Positions 11,373-21,520 of a stretch of DNA of 64,000 nt are shown here, piece after piece. Position numbers and translations under genes: made by a program. The DNA comes from Sarocladium kiliense (lineage: Eukaryota > Ascomycota > Sordariomycetes > Hypocreales > Sarocladiaceae): positions 620,001-684,000 of the forward strand of contig JAUZTG010000003.1 in assembly GCA_030734395.1 (NCBI GenBank). Direction: 5' to 3'. Within the stretch, counting starts at the first letter, position 1; every line of letters starts with the position of its first letter. The notes below the pieces were generated by a model. That model worked only from the letters and a program-made list of their open reading frames with translations, searched no databases and had not been told where the DNA came from.

Positions 11373-11996
11373 TCATGCCGCTGGATCAGTGGCTTCTGCC
11401 ACACCAATGATGTTCACGAGAAGGCTGGTAGAAGACTCCACTGGCCCGCTGACATCCAGAGTTTCCACCAACAAGTTGACGGTCGGATCATTACTGGGTT
11501 GGATCAAGCTATGTTCACCAATGATCTGTCTCAAAATGTGTACGTCCGTCAGTTTCGTCTCCGTCCCGAGGTTGCGCTCGGAGCTTGTGAGGCGCATCTC
11601 TAGAGTGGCCTGGTCGCAATGCACATTCAGCCAGTAGATAGGCGAATCAGTGCCTCGGACAATTTGAAGAAGCACATCGAGAAAAGCTGCGTCGACTTGG
11701 TTTCCTGCGGCAAGACATGCCGTCATGAGGACCGTGTAGCCTCTATGTACCCGTTGTCGCAGCTTGTGGAGAACCGGTGCTCTTACTACACGCCGCAGCT
11801 GGTAGTGCTCATCATTGCGATCAGGAATCACCGATGCAACTGGGTCGATCAACAGGTGATTGTCCATCAAGGTGCAGGGTGTGTTCGTCGCGAGCAGCAC
11901 TGCCTTGACTTGGTTGAGAATGGTGAGCTTGCCACTCCCAGGAAAGCCGTTCAAGACGACGACCTTGCCATGCGCTGCCGAATCTGTCATCTGCAT
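11373..11996 (-). CDS. Predicted P-loop NTPase/small-molecule kinase-like protein
   Basis: A single intronless frame of 207 residues beginning MQMTDS. The Walker A motif GFPGSGKLT is at residues 17-25, preceded by a hydrophobic strand (KVVVLN), and is followed by MDNHLLIDPVA and an acidic or basic helical region (YQLRRVVRAPVLHKLRQRV). A second strand, YTVLMTACLA, and a later YWLNVHCDQATLEMRL resemble the base-binding and lid region of AAA_33-type kinases. Related bacterial proteins are annotated as chloramphenicol phosphotransferase-like or nucleotide kinases; the true substrate is unknown. The absence of introns is unlike most neighbours and bacterial ancestry is possible but unproven. The C-terminus after about residue 165 is poorly conserved-looking. 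Confidence 0.75.
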   Translation of the reverse strand: MQMTDSAAHGKVVVLNGFPGSGKLTILNQVKAVLLATNTPCTLMDNHLLIDPVASVIPDRNDEHYQLRRVVRAPVLHKLRQRVHRGYTVLMTACLAAGNQVDAAFLDVLLQIVRGTDSPIYWLNVHCDQATLEMRLTSSERNLGTETKLTDVHILRQIIGEHSLIQPSNDPTVNLLVETLDVSGPVESSTSLLVNIIGVAEATDPAA

Positions 11997-12441
11997 CGCG
12001 TGATATCAAGACGTTTTGTTTGTTTAGAATGATCAAGAAAGTTGAATGTGCACAGTACAAGTGTGGTCTGATAAAAGGCAATACTTTTACATTGATGCCA
12101 CAAAACTTTGTGGCGGCACTACAGTGCATCTGCCGGGCAACCACGGTCTTGTAAATTATTCTCTCCGGTCCAAACTCAGAATCCATTAATTGAGGGAAAA
12201 TGAGGCTTAAGTCGTGATTTACTATTGCCATTGTGATAGTCGATGTGTCACGGCCTCATCGCGGGAATTCGCAGCAGCCCAGATCTAAGCCAGAGATGCC
12301 TATGCCACAGGGTCCTCTGATGAGCATATGTGGGTGCCGCCACGAAAATTGTTTTATTGCTAGCTGAGGTCCTATATATGGCAAGGGAAAGTGATAATAC
12401 AAATGTGGAAGATATATTCTTTGGTCTCATCTGCGCACCAC
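11997..12441. other. Intergenic region between P-loop protein and peroxygenase
   Basis: Promoter of the minus-strand P-loop gene and 3' flank of the minus-strand peroxygenase gene. AT-rich near 12040-12220. Nothing else recognised. Confidence 0.5.
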
Positions 12442-14113
12442 CTACAACGCAAAGCCACTCTTCTTCGCACCAGGATACTTCTTCAGAAGCTGGGCCACAA
12501 CGTCATTTCCACCCTTGCTAAGCTCTTCCATTGCACCACAGTTAAGATCAAGCAAAGGATCAAGAAGCGCGTCGTTGACTAGCTTCAGCGGCGTAGTGAG
12601 AGTCTTGAAGAGCGTCGACAGCGAGTTCGGTGCAAACGCCTTGACCAGCTCCAGAGAGAAGCAGACGAGGTTGTTTCCTTCAAGCAGATCCACAGCATTG
12701 AACGCTCCGCCTGTGAGGTCGTTGAAGTCAATACCGGAGAAGCTGTTGACCTTTCCGAGGTTGCCACCCACGTTGGCAAGTTCGGGATGCTTCTTAATCC
12801 AGCCTAACAAGTCGATGTTCAGGTCGACCAGAGTGTAGTCACGTCGAATGCGGTACCAGTTCTCGGGGATGCGTTCCCAGCCTCTTTTGTAGACAAGGGA
12901 GCCGTCTGCCGCCTCGGACACTCCCCACATGCTCTTGAACGTTGCCTTTTCTGTGATAGAAACCCCGTCAGCTGTCTATCAAAGGAGCAGGATCGTCTCA
13001 ACAGATGGCAAAGAACTTACCCATGTGACCGCCTTGTGGGAACTCGGCTGAATGGTTGCTAAGCAGACGAGCCCCAAACAAAAAGCCAGCATTGCGAACA
13101 ATAAGGCCAGTGTAAGGGCCATAGTAGAAAAGAGGGTTGGTTTCGATGCTTTCCTGGAGCCTCTGAGCTGCCCGATCACCGATATTCTCCATTGACATAG
13201 CACCGTCGATTGAATTGTATATATCCATGAAGAGGGTGAAGTTCATCGTTGAAGCATCGCCAGTGATGTACAGATCGTCGCGAGTGTTGGATGAGTCCGC
13301 CTCGATGAAGTTGTGGCTACCTTCGAGGCCACGAGGAGTGCCTGATGCTTCTGTTAGAGGACTTGGATCTCTAGATCCTCATTAGGTATATGTGTACATA
13401 CCTGTGAGCCCGAGAAGGTTGCCGAGCAGACCCTGAACCTTGGCATCTTCACCTCCGATAGAGAAACTAGGCTTCAGTGAAAGAGGATTGCCTGTGCCAG
13501 TGACGCCCATAGCCGCGATGATGGTAGCCAGATCAAGGCCCATTCCGAAGACTGAGATGCTATGGTTAATGCTATCCGGCGGATAAAGTTGAAGGACACA
13601 GATCGACTTACCAGCGTTGATAGCCTCAACGGCCTCGAAATACTACAGAGTCATTAGCATTGCTTCAACCAAAGTCCAGAGCATTCAGCTGGGACTCTAT
13701 ATGTTAGAGACCGGACTTACGCCCACAACGCCGTCGCGTGAGAGGTACCCATGGTTGGCGAGGGCATTCAGGCCAGGACAAGGTCCTCTCTGGTCGCCAG
13801 TCTTGGGAGGCTGGAACTCATGGATGCCATCAACTACACACACGTCACATCAGTTTACGTTCTGTCACTCGATCATGATTTATGTGACAATATGGATTTC
13901 TATATTCGCACCTTGAATGGGCTGAGTACTGGCATCAAGCCCAATGGCTTTCTTCTGCTTCAACTGAGCAAGACCTGTAAGGATTCCACGTGGTGTGAGA
14001 CCATCACGCTCAGCCAAAAGTGCCAAGTTCGCAGGGCTTGGGAAGGCTGCTGAGAGACCTGTCAGGGCTGCCAGACTGAATGCCAGCTGGGGAACAATGC
14101 TGGACGACCTCAT
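12442..14113 (-). CDS. Secreted heme-thiolate peroxidase/peroxygenase (peroxidase family 2)
   Basis: Six exons on the minus strand (14113-13912, 13833-13721, 13642-13612, 13551-13402, 13350-13021, 12950-12442), 444 residues, including a 31-base exon; all phases close. A signal peptide occupies about residues 1-23 (PQLAFSLAALTGLSAAFP). The heme-ligand motif is P85-C86-P87 in RGPCPGLNALANHGYLSRDG, defining the chloroperoxidase/unspecific peroxygenase family, which uses hydrogen peroxide to oxidise or halogenate organic molecules. The distal magnesium/acid-base motif, E-H-D in short and E-G-D in long family members, reads E182-A-D184 followed by S and R189, close to the ExDxSxxR pattern of long forms. 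Length also fits the long class. The C-terminal region is Leu-rich. Substrate unknown. The ATG at 14113 is chosen because it places the signal peptide at the N-terminus. Confidence 0.9.
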
Positions 14114-15138
14114 ACTGGGCAGACACGCAGCGATGCCCTGAACGATCACAGTGGCGAGTGACGAGTATTCGATTGCAAAGGAGTGACTAAGGTTCAATTA
14201 CTCGACCAACAACAGGCTCCAAGATGGTTTTCCCGTTATACTAATACAAATATCGACATGCCGAGAAGGGGTGCATGACAAGGGTGAGGTGACAGTGCAG
14301 CAGCTCCTGAACCTTCACGACCCCGTCATGGCTATCATCTGCCGCGCGCTCAGGCATCAAATCTTAATTTGAACTTCGGACAAGGTCCGATCCACGTTTC
14401 TTGTTTGTGCCGACATTTGCAATCGACTCGTCCTCCACAGCAAAGTGGAGCGACCCATGACTCGAAAGATGTTGAGGAAAGGCGCTGTTTGCCAAGATGA
14501 GATTTTGGAGTTGGATGAGTAGATAGGCTAGCAAGGGGGTGATCGGCACAAGGGTCTCCCAGCATCGAGTGAGGTAATTGGCAGCGTTCAGCCAACATGG
14601 GGCCGGCCTGCACTGGAGCCGGGTCGGATCCGCGTGTCTGTGCACGTCAGAAGATGTGTCTCTTCTTCGCCCGATTTCAACAAGGCCTTATGCAAGTTGT
14701 CGGACCTGGTAACGGTCCGCCTGCAAGCTAATACAACGGTCTCCTTAGACGGAGGCTAGTGAGCAAGGGCCGCGATGGACCACACACTATGAGCCATGCT
14801 TAGAGTTAGCACGTAGGTCCGTTCCGCTCGTCGTTTCACTGCTAAGACGAAAGAGTTTAGTTTATAGCCCATGTGCGCTTGGGGGGTGTTATAGTCCAGC
14901 CAGCCCAAGGCAACCTTGGCCAGAATAGCACACTCAAAGGTAATCAATTCAGCGGGAACCATATCCGTCCAGGAGAGGCTAGGAAAATATTAAACATGCT
15001 TGTCCAGAGCGCCAGGGGATCTGTTTCGCATTTCGCCAATCGTGCAAGGGGCCTACTTAATACCAACTCGGTAACCATTTCGTTAACTCCAACTTTGATC
15101 ACTCCATCTTCGATCATTCGAATCTACCGCCAGCAAAG
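14114..15138. promoter_or_regulatory. Bidirectional promoter region, peroxygenase and CFEM receptor
   Basis: About 1 kb between two divergently transcribed genes (peroxygenase minus, CFEM receptor plus), so it must hold both promoters. No clear TATA box or repeated operator was picked out. Minus-strand open frames at 14350-14645 look non-coding. Confidence 0.4.
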
Positions 15139-16808
15139 ATGTTGTCAATTGCTGTATTGGGGTTTTTAGCTGCGTTCAGCAGCCTCGTCTCTGCTGATGC
15201 AGCTGGAGACCTCAAAGCGATTAAGGAGGCCACAGCCTTGTACCCACCCTGTGCTGTAAGTCAAACATCTTGTGTAGTTATGGCGACGAGGCTGATGGTT
15301 GTGGTAAATAGTTGCAATGTCTCACAAAGCTGGTACCTCAGTCAGAGTGCTCGCTGACGGATGTTCAATGTCTGTGTACAAATGAGCAACTCACACACGA
15401 CACCGAGGAATGTGTGTTGGCTGGGTGCACCATCTACGAGGGTCTTCAGGTTCAGAACATCACCATGACCATGTGTGGTGCACCGGTCCGAGATAAACAC
15501 CTCAGAACAGTGGTCATTAGCTTGACTGGAGGAGCACTGGCATTGATGGCCTTCATCATGAGACTCTGCACGCTGTTCCTCAGGAAGACTGGACGATCAG
15601 CAGGTGCAGATGACTACATGGCGGGTGCTGCTCTTCTCCTGGCAGGTCCTCCGACCTTGACTTGCTTCACTTGTATGTTGAGATATCCCACGAAGTGCAG
15701 AACGGAGAGCTTTCTGCTAACCACTGTCGATACAGTCAGGGACAATGGTCTCGGGAAGGATATTTGGACTCTTGAACTGGATCAGATCAAGAAAGTACTT
15801 CAGGTACGATACTTCGAAAAGCAAATAGAGTTCAAGCATCACGTCCCCCTACTGACAAAAAGGGTCGAATAGTTGTACTACCTTGGTTCCGTGTTCTACA
15901 TCGCTTCCATCACCATGGTGAAGATGTCTCTCGTCTGCTTCATCCTACGCGTCTTCCCTGACGAGAAGTTTCGCCGCGTCTGCTACGGAGTCATGGGCCT
16001 TGTGGCTGCGTACGGAATTTCCTTTGTTATCGCCACGGCACTCCAATGCTGGCCGGCCGACTACGCATGGCAACAGGTCGACAGTTCACATGAAGGAAAA
16101 TGCAACAACGTCCACCTTCAGGCATGGATGGCAGCTATCTTCAATATTGTGCTTGATCTAATACTCCTGGTGCTCCCTCTTCGGAGTCTGTGGGGACTGC
16201 AAATGGGTTTGAAGAAAAAGCTGATGATCATGTCTATGTTTTCACTTGGTATCTTGTATGTATCCCCTATCTCTTGTTCGCAATTGCCCTTCGCTCGTTT
16301 GCATTTGTATACTGACTTCTTGCAGTGTTACGATTATCAGCTGCATTCGATTGCACACACTGATCAAATTTGCGAACTCGAAAAACATTACCTGTGAGTT
16401 TGCCCCTTTCTTCTTCCCCTGTACAAATCCTTCTGCTCAGCCAAGCTGATAACCTTGCCAGGGGACTACGTCGAGGCTGGATACTGGAGTCTAGTGGAGA
16501 TGCACGTCAGCATCATTTGCGCTTGTCTACCATATTGCCGCCACCTGCTGATCTCATTCGGCGCCAACTTCTTGAAGTCAACCAGGAAGGACACAGAGTC
16601 AAAGACTTATGGGTCCAGAGTCACCATGAGCAGGAAAGCCAGCGATGGAGCGGCGCTATCCAGCACCAAGACCAGTGACGGGCAACAGGCGCCTAAGCAT
16701 GGTGATGAGGGTGACTTTGTTCCGTTGGTCGAGTACCCGCACCGGAACTGGGACAAGCAGACTACTGTGAGCGCGACAAACACCTTCGGGAGTACAGATT
16801 CGACTTAG
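15139..16808 (+). CDS. CFEM-domain Pth11-like seven-helix membrane receptor
   Basis: Six exons (15139-15255, 15312-15672, 15736-15803, 15873-16255, 16326-16393, 16462-16808), 447 residues. Signal peptide 1-19, then a CFEM domain with all eight cysteines (spacing C-x3-C-x9-C-x6-C-x1-C-x11-C-x4-C-x15-C). A rhodopsin-like seven-helix region follows, with the family motifs ADDYM, DNGLGKDIWTL, LYYLGSVFYIASITMVKMSL, FILRVFPDEKFRR and SLGIFVTIISCIRLH, then WDYVEAGYWSLVEMHVSIICACLP. A Ser/Thr-rich cytoplasmic tail of about 90 residues ends the protein. In plant-pathogenic fungi the Pth11 class senses surface cues and feeds cAMP signalling; the ligand here is unknown. Introns 2 and 3 are multiples of three without stops, so unspliced reading would insert false residues. 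Confidence 0.92.
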
Positions 16809-17924
16809 GCTATCTATCAAGGGATGTGGCCAATGGGGGTTGATCTTGAGGAGGCAAATTGGGAGGAGGTTTGAGGGCTATACCATATTCATCAGTCGGC
16901 CCCGTCCTAGATGAGGATGTTCGGGCGTCCGCACGGCGCAATCAGGTTCGAGCTAAGGTAGTTCCTACGGAATGATTAAGCTCCTTCCCCTAGAATTCTA
17001 GTTTATCACGGTCGACACGTAAAATCACCAGTTGCGCTATGAGACTGGGAGAGCCCAAGGACGAACATGACGGGGCGATGCCCGCAGCTCGTACCTTTTA
17101 CCAACCTTCTCATATGCACGGATGGCACTAAAGGAGCTAAGCCAGGACCCTAGGAAGGCCTGATCCTTCCATTGACCAAACACAAGAGGCTGTGGGCAGC
17201 AACCCCTGGTATGCCTGATTCAGGCATTGCGTCCGTTGACTAGTTTGCCGCAGTGGATCGCTCTCAAGCTACCACACAGCCCTGTCCATGCCTTCAGCCC
17301 TAGGCCAGGGCACCCCTTCGACAAGCTCCCCCGCAATCAGACGTTGAGGATCTTCTTCCCTGAACCTTGTGGGTCGTTTTTGTTTCTCCACTTCCATGAA
17401 CTACATGGATGGAGCAACAATTGGCGCCCAGGTGCCTTGACGCAGTTGCCGGCAGCAGCCCGAGAGGCGCCAACTGTAGACACTCTTCCTCGTGCAGACT
17501 AGGTGATGCCTTAAGCACAGGTGAGCAGCACTGTGTGAGATTAGCTTCATTCCACCGCAACGTGTCCGAGCGTACATTGGCGCTTCTTCATCGTCAACGA
17601 GGTGATTGATATGCGTCTGCTCAGAAACAGGATCGGTTCAGCGGCAATAACTATTATAATAGACTTGGCACATGATCTGCAACTGAGTCAAGAGAGGCTT
17701 TTCCAGTCGTCTCAGCTCCTATTCCTGGAGTTTTGTTCACGCAGGTCATAGTGGCTGGTGTAGACCTGGGACCCCTGGACAAGCCACTCTCCTTGGAAGA
17801 TCTTCATCCGTTCCTTTGCCCATCTTTATTTGTTTGTCATTGCCTTATCTGCCCTGTCGGCGACGTCCTGTCTCTATTGCTTTTTTAGGTTTTGGCTTGC
17901 TGCTTTTCGGAAGTCATAGTAAGC
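16809..17924. promoter_or_regulatory. Upstream region of GMC oxidoreductase 1
   Basis: 3' flank of the CFEM gene and promoter of the first GMC gene. The pyrimidine-rich leader (about 17816-17915) just before the ATG is typical of well-expressed fungal genes. Short open frames at 17227-17609 were not accepted as genes. Confidence 0.4.
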
Positions 17925-20079
17925 ATGAAGGCCTTCACATCAGTGGCCTTGCTTGCCACAGGAGCAGCCGCGTCGTAAGTTTTTTTTGGCTGAACTCATT
18001 CGAAAGACTTCGACTAACTTTGAGAAAGCTGGTCTATTGCACCGGTCCAGGACCAGCCTTCCTATCCTCCTAATGGCTACACTCATCCTGTCCAGGCTCC
18101 TGAGGCCAACTCCACGTATGAGTACATCATCGTGGGTTCCGGTGCTGGCGGCTCTCCTCTCGCCGCTCGCCTGGCTCTCGCCGGCCACAGCGTCCTGTTG
18201 ATTGATGCTGGTGAGGACCACGGTTCAGACCGTCAAGTTCAAATTCCTGCTATGCACCCTTTTGCAAGCGAGTATAACCCAATTCGTTGGGATTACTTCG
18301 TCGAGCGCTACGACGACGAGGAGCAGGCTCTCCGTGACACCAAGTACACCTGGCAGACTCCTGAAGGCGACTATTGGAATACACTTGGATTTACAGGCGA
18401 GCAGCCTCCGGAGGGGTCCGTCAAGAAAGGTCTACTCTACCCACGTACTGGAGCACTTGGGGGTTGCACCGTTCACAATGCCCTCCTTATGGTGCAGGCA
18501 ACTGCAAAGGATTGGGATGATATCGCGGCGGTCACAGGCGACACTTCTTGGTCCTCGAAGAACATGCGCAACTACTTCAAGAAGCTTGAGCGCAACGAGT
18601 ATATCCAGGGTCTTCTCAATCTTGGGAGTCACGGTCGAGATGGATGGCTGCCCACCCGCCTCACTCCGACCAGCCTCATCGCACAAGACCTGAAAATTAT
18701 GTCTCTTCTTACAGCTGCTGCCTCGGCAACTGGTAAAGGCCTTATCGGATCTCTTCTGGGAACCGTCGCCGGCGCTCTTCAGGCTCTTACGCTCGATGTC
18801 AACACAGACGCGAAGAACCGCGATAAAGACGACCTTATTTACCAGATGCCTATTGCCGTGAACTCGGACTATACGCGGACAGGACCTCGCGATTTCGTTC
18901 TTGAGGTTGCTACTGCGAAGAATGGCGATGGAACCCTGAAGTACAAGCTCGACATTGCGCTTAACACCCTCGTCACCAAGGTCAACTTTGAGCAGTCGGG
19001 TGCCGTTCCAAAGGCTGTTGGTGTTGATTACATTCATGGCAAGAGCCTCTACCGCGCGGATCCCCGTTCTGCTCCTTCTGATGATCAGGGTGACGACGCT
19101 GGGACGGTCAACGCCAGCCGCGAGGTCATTGTATCAGGTGGTGCCTTCAACACGCCCCAGATCCTCAAGCTCAGCGGTGTCGGTCCGGCTGAGGAACTCG
19201 AGTCCCATGGAATTCCTGTTGTCAAGGATCTTCCTGGTATGTTGCTAACCTTCAAGACCAAATTTCAAATGCTAACAAGCTTTCTCTTCAGGTGTCGGTG
19301 GAAACCTTCAGGATCGATACGAAGTCGGAGTCGTTGGTGAGGCACCAAGCACCTTCGCGCTTCTCAAGGGATGCACATTTCTTGACGAGAACGGAGACCA
19401 GTGCTATGACAAGTGGAAGAACAACAAGGGCGAACTGAAGGGCACCTACACAACCAACGGCATCGCCTGGGGCTTCCTCAAGCACTCTTCCACCTCTGGT
19501 CCTGATCACGATCTCTGGCTTGGTGGCTCTACTGCTTATTTCAACGGCTACTTTCCCGGCTACTCCAAGCATGCCACTGCCGGCGGCAACTACTGGACCT
19601 GGCTTGCGCTCAAGGCACACAGCCGTAACAGTGCTGGCAGCGTTAACCTCACTTCGGCCAACCCCCGTGATACGCCGTACATCAACTTCAGGAACTTTGC
19701 CGAGGGTGCCGACGCTGATTTGCAAGCCCTTGTTGAGGGTCTACAGTATGGCATCGACGCCTTTGATAAACTGGTTCCTCTTGATGGCAGCTTCAAGCGC
19801 GTGTGGCCTCCCACCAACATCAGCTCAGCATCTGAGTTGCGTCAATTTGCCAGGGATGAGGCCTGGGGTCATCATGCCTCTTGCACTGCCCCGATTGGTG
19901 CCGACAACGATCCGCTGGCTGTGCTTGACAGCAAGTTCCGCGTCAGGGGAGTCCAAGGTCTCCGCGTGGTTGATGCCTCTGCCTTCCCTAAGATCCCTGG
20001 TCTTTTCATCGCTCTGCCTACGTACACTATGAGTGAGAAGGCGGCCGATGTGATTATCAAGGATGCTGCATCTTCTTGA
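17925..20079 (+). CDS. Secreted GMC-family FAD oxidoreductase 1
   Basis: Three exons (17925-17974, 18029-19236, 19292-20079), 681 residues. Signal peptide MKAFTSVALLATGAAAS spans intron 1. The FAD dinucleotide motif GSGAGG is at residues 53-58 (IIVGSGAGGSPLAARLALAG), with IDAG closing the Rossmann fold; the second GMC signature appears as SGGAFNTPQILKLSGVGP, then LPGVGGNLQDRYEVG over intron 2. The C-terminal catalytic His region is WGHHASCTAPIG (H613-H614). The usual second His/Asn near the end, found in GHPQT-type motifs, is absent: that stretch reads IPGLFIALPTYTMSEKAADVI. It may be an oxidase or dehydrogenase of alcohols or sugars, or a biosynthetic enzyme. It lies on the same strand as the second GMC gene, 1.44 kb upstream, but the two are clearly different subfamilies. 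Confidence 0.9.
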
Positions 20080-21520
20080 ACAGCTCACCGCAGCGATTAG
20101 ACGGGGCGGTACTGTTCTGGATTTTGTCTGCTATTATAGATTCCCATTCAAAACTCCATCAGAAGGAGGAAAATGTATTAATTGACATTTCTTCTCTCTT
20201 CTTCCACTGACTTTCTTGAAGTGAACCCTGTCAACTCACAACTCCCAGTAACTGGGGAGCCATACCATGTCGTTTCACCATAACCTTTCGGACAACTACC
20301 AGAACGTGGCATGGGTGACATGCAGGGAGGGCGACAGGACAGTCCCCAGGTTCTACAGTCGCTTCCCCTGCAAACCCAGGATGCCTGGTATTAGCCTGAC
20401 TTCTGAGCCCAAGCCATGCATGCTCGCCCAGCCCGCCGTCAGCATCGAACTGGGTCTTGACTCGCGATCGACAAAATTAGGCCCCGGCTCCCGCGACTAG
20501 TTCCCTGCGTTACATTCTGCGCCAATAATCGAACCTAGCCAGGGGATCTTCACGGCTAGCGCCGAACTATATTAGACGGGTTTTCGTGTGGAGCGATTCG
20601 ACGCAGGGCTCATCACAGTGGTCCTATTACGAGGTGAGAAGTTTCCGAAGGCGTCGACACTGTTGGCACCAACCAGACCGACCTCGTCCCAAGTTGGCCA
20701 CTAAGAGAGGACGCCGACCAGAGCTCACGGACCCCTTCTTCAGGGAGAGCTGCCTTCTCTGACGAAGGTCAGGTGCCGGACTCACTAAGACGGAAGCCCA
20801 TGAGTCCCGAGCGGCCCTCAGTCACCGCCCAGGTTTTCATGTTGGCTCTCGCCCTCGTCATGGGCACCGAGTCTTGGAGAAACTGCTGGACTTGTATGTT
20901 CAAGCCTCCTACTTATCTACTTGCGAGGGAACAGACATGTGTGTTCTAAATGGCTTCCATTCCTCATATCTCTATAACAACTCAGATTCGCCGTAGTGAA
21001 CACGCTGTCAGTGCGTTCCTATGATAACACTCATCTGGAGGCAAATCATGTGTCCCGGGACTTGCCAGCGCCACCACTCGGTTCTTCGACCAAGCCTCTT
21101 AGCTGCGAACTGGGAACCAAAAGCAGACAAGAGCGATCTTGAACAATCGTCATTTGTATGGAGAAAGCCATCCCAAATACCCCCTTTCTCCTGGGCCAGC
21201 TCGACCTTTTCGCACCAAACGCAGCGCACTAGTCCCAGTTGGCCACCCACTTATACCCAGTCGCAGCAAAAAGGATCTCCCATTCCCTCAGCGCAATAGA
21301 AGCCCGGTCCTAGCGGTAATCAGGAGCCTAGAACGGTGATTTGCGTTTTGTCTGTCCTGCGCATCGGTAAATCCGGAGGCCTGTCGAATTGCTTTGCCTT
21401 TTTTTTGCTGGCTGTTTATATCGACCTCGAAGCCCAACCTGCCACCCACGATCTTCGGATCTTCTTCCGCCTCAGAGCACTCTTTAGTTCTGCCACTCAT
21501 TTATTTCAAGGCCAGCAATC
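20080..21520. promoter_or_regulatory. Region between the two GMC genes
   Basis: 1.44 kb holding the 3' flank of GMC 1 and the promoter of GMC 2. The frame at 20267-20500 has an ATG but no recognisable domain and no codon-bias support, so it is not called. T-rich tract TTTTTTTGCTGG at 21400-21412 and a pyrimidine-rich leader precede the GMC 2 ATG. Confidence 0.4.

Noticed and set aside
15673..15735. Uninterrupted reading through intron 2 of the CFEM receptor
   Set aside because: The 63-base segment has GTATGT and TACAG borders, and its removal restores the family motif around DNGLGKDIWTL.
20267..20500. 77-codon open frame between the GMC genes
   Set aside because: No signal, domain or splice partner; codon use resembles non-coding DNA.
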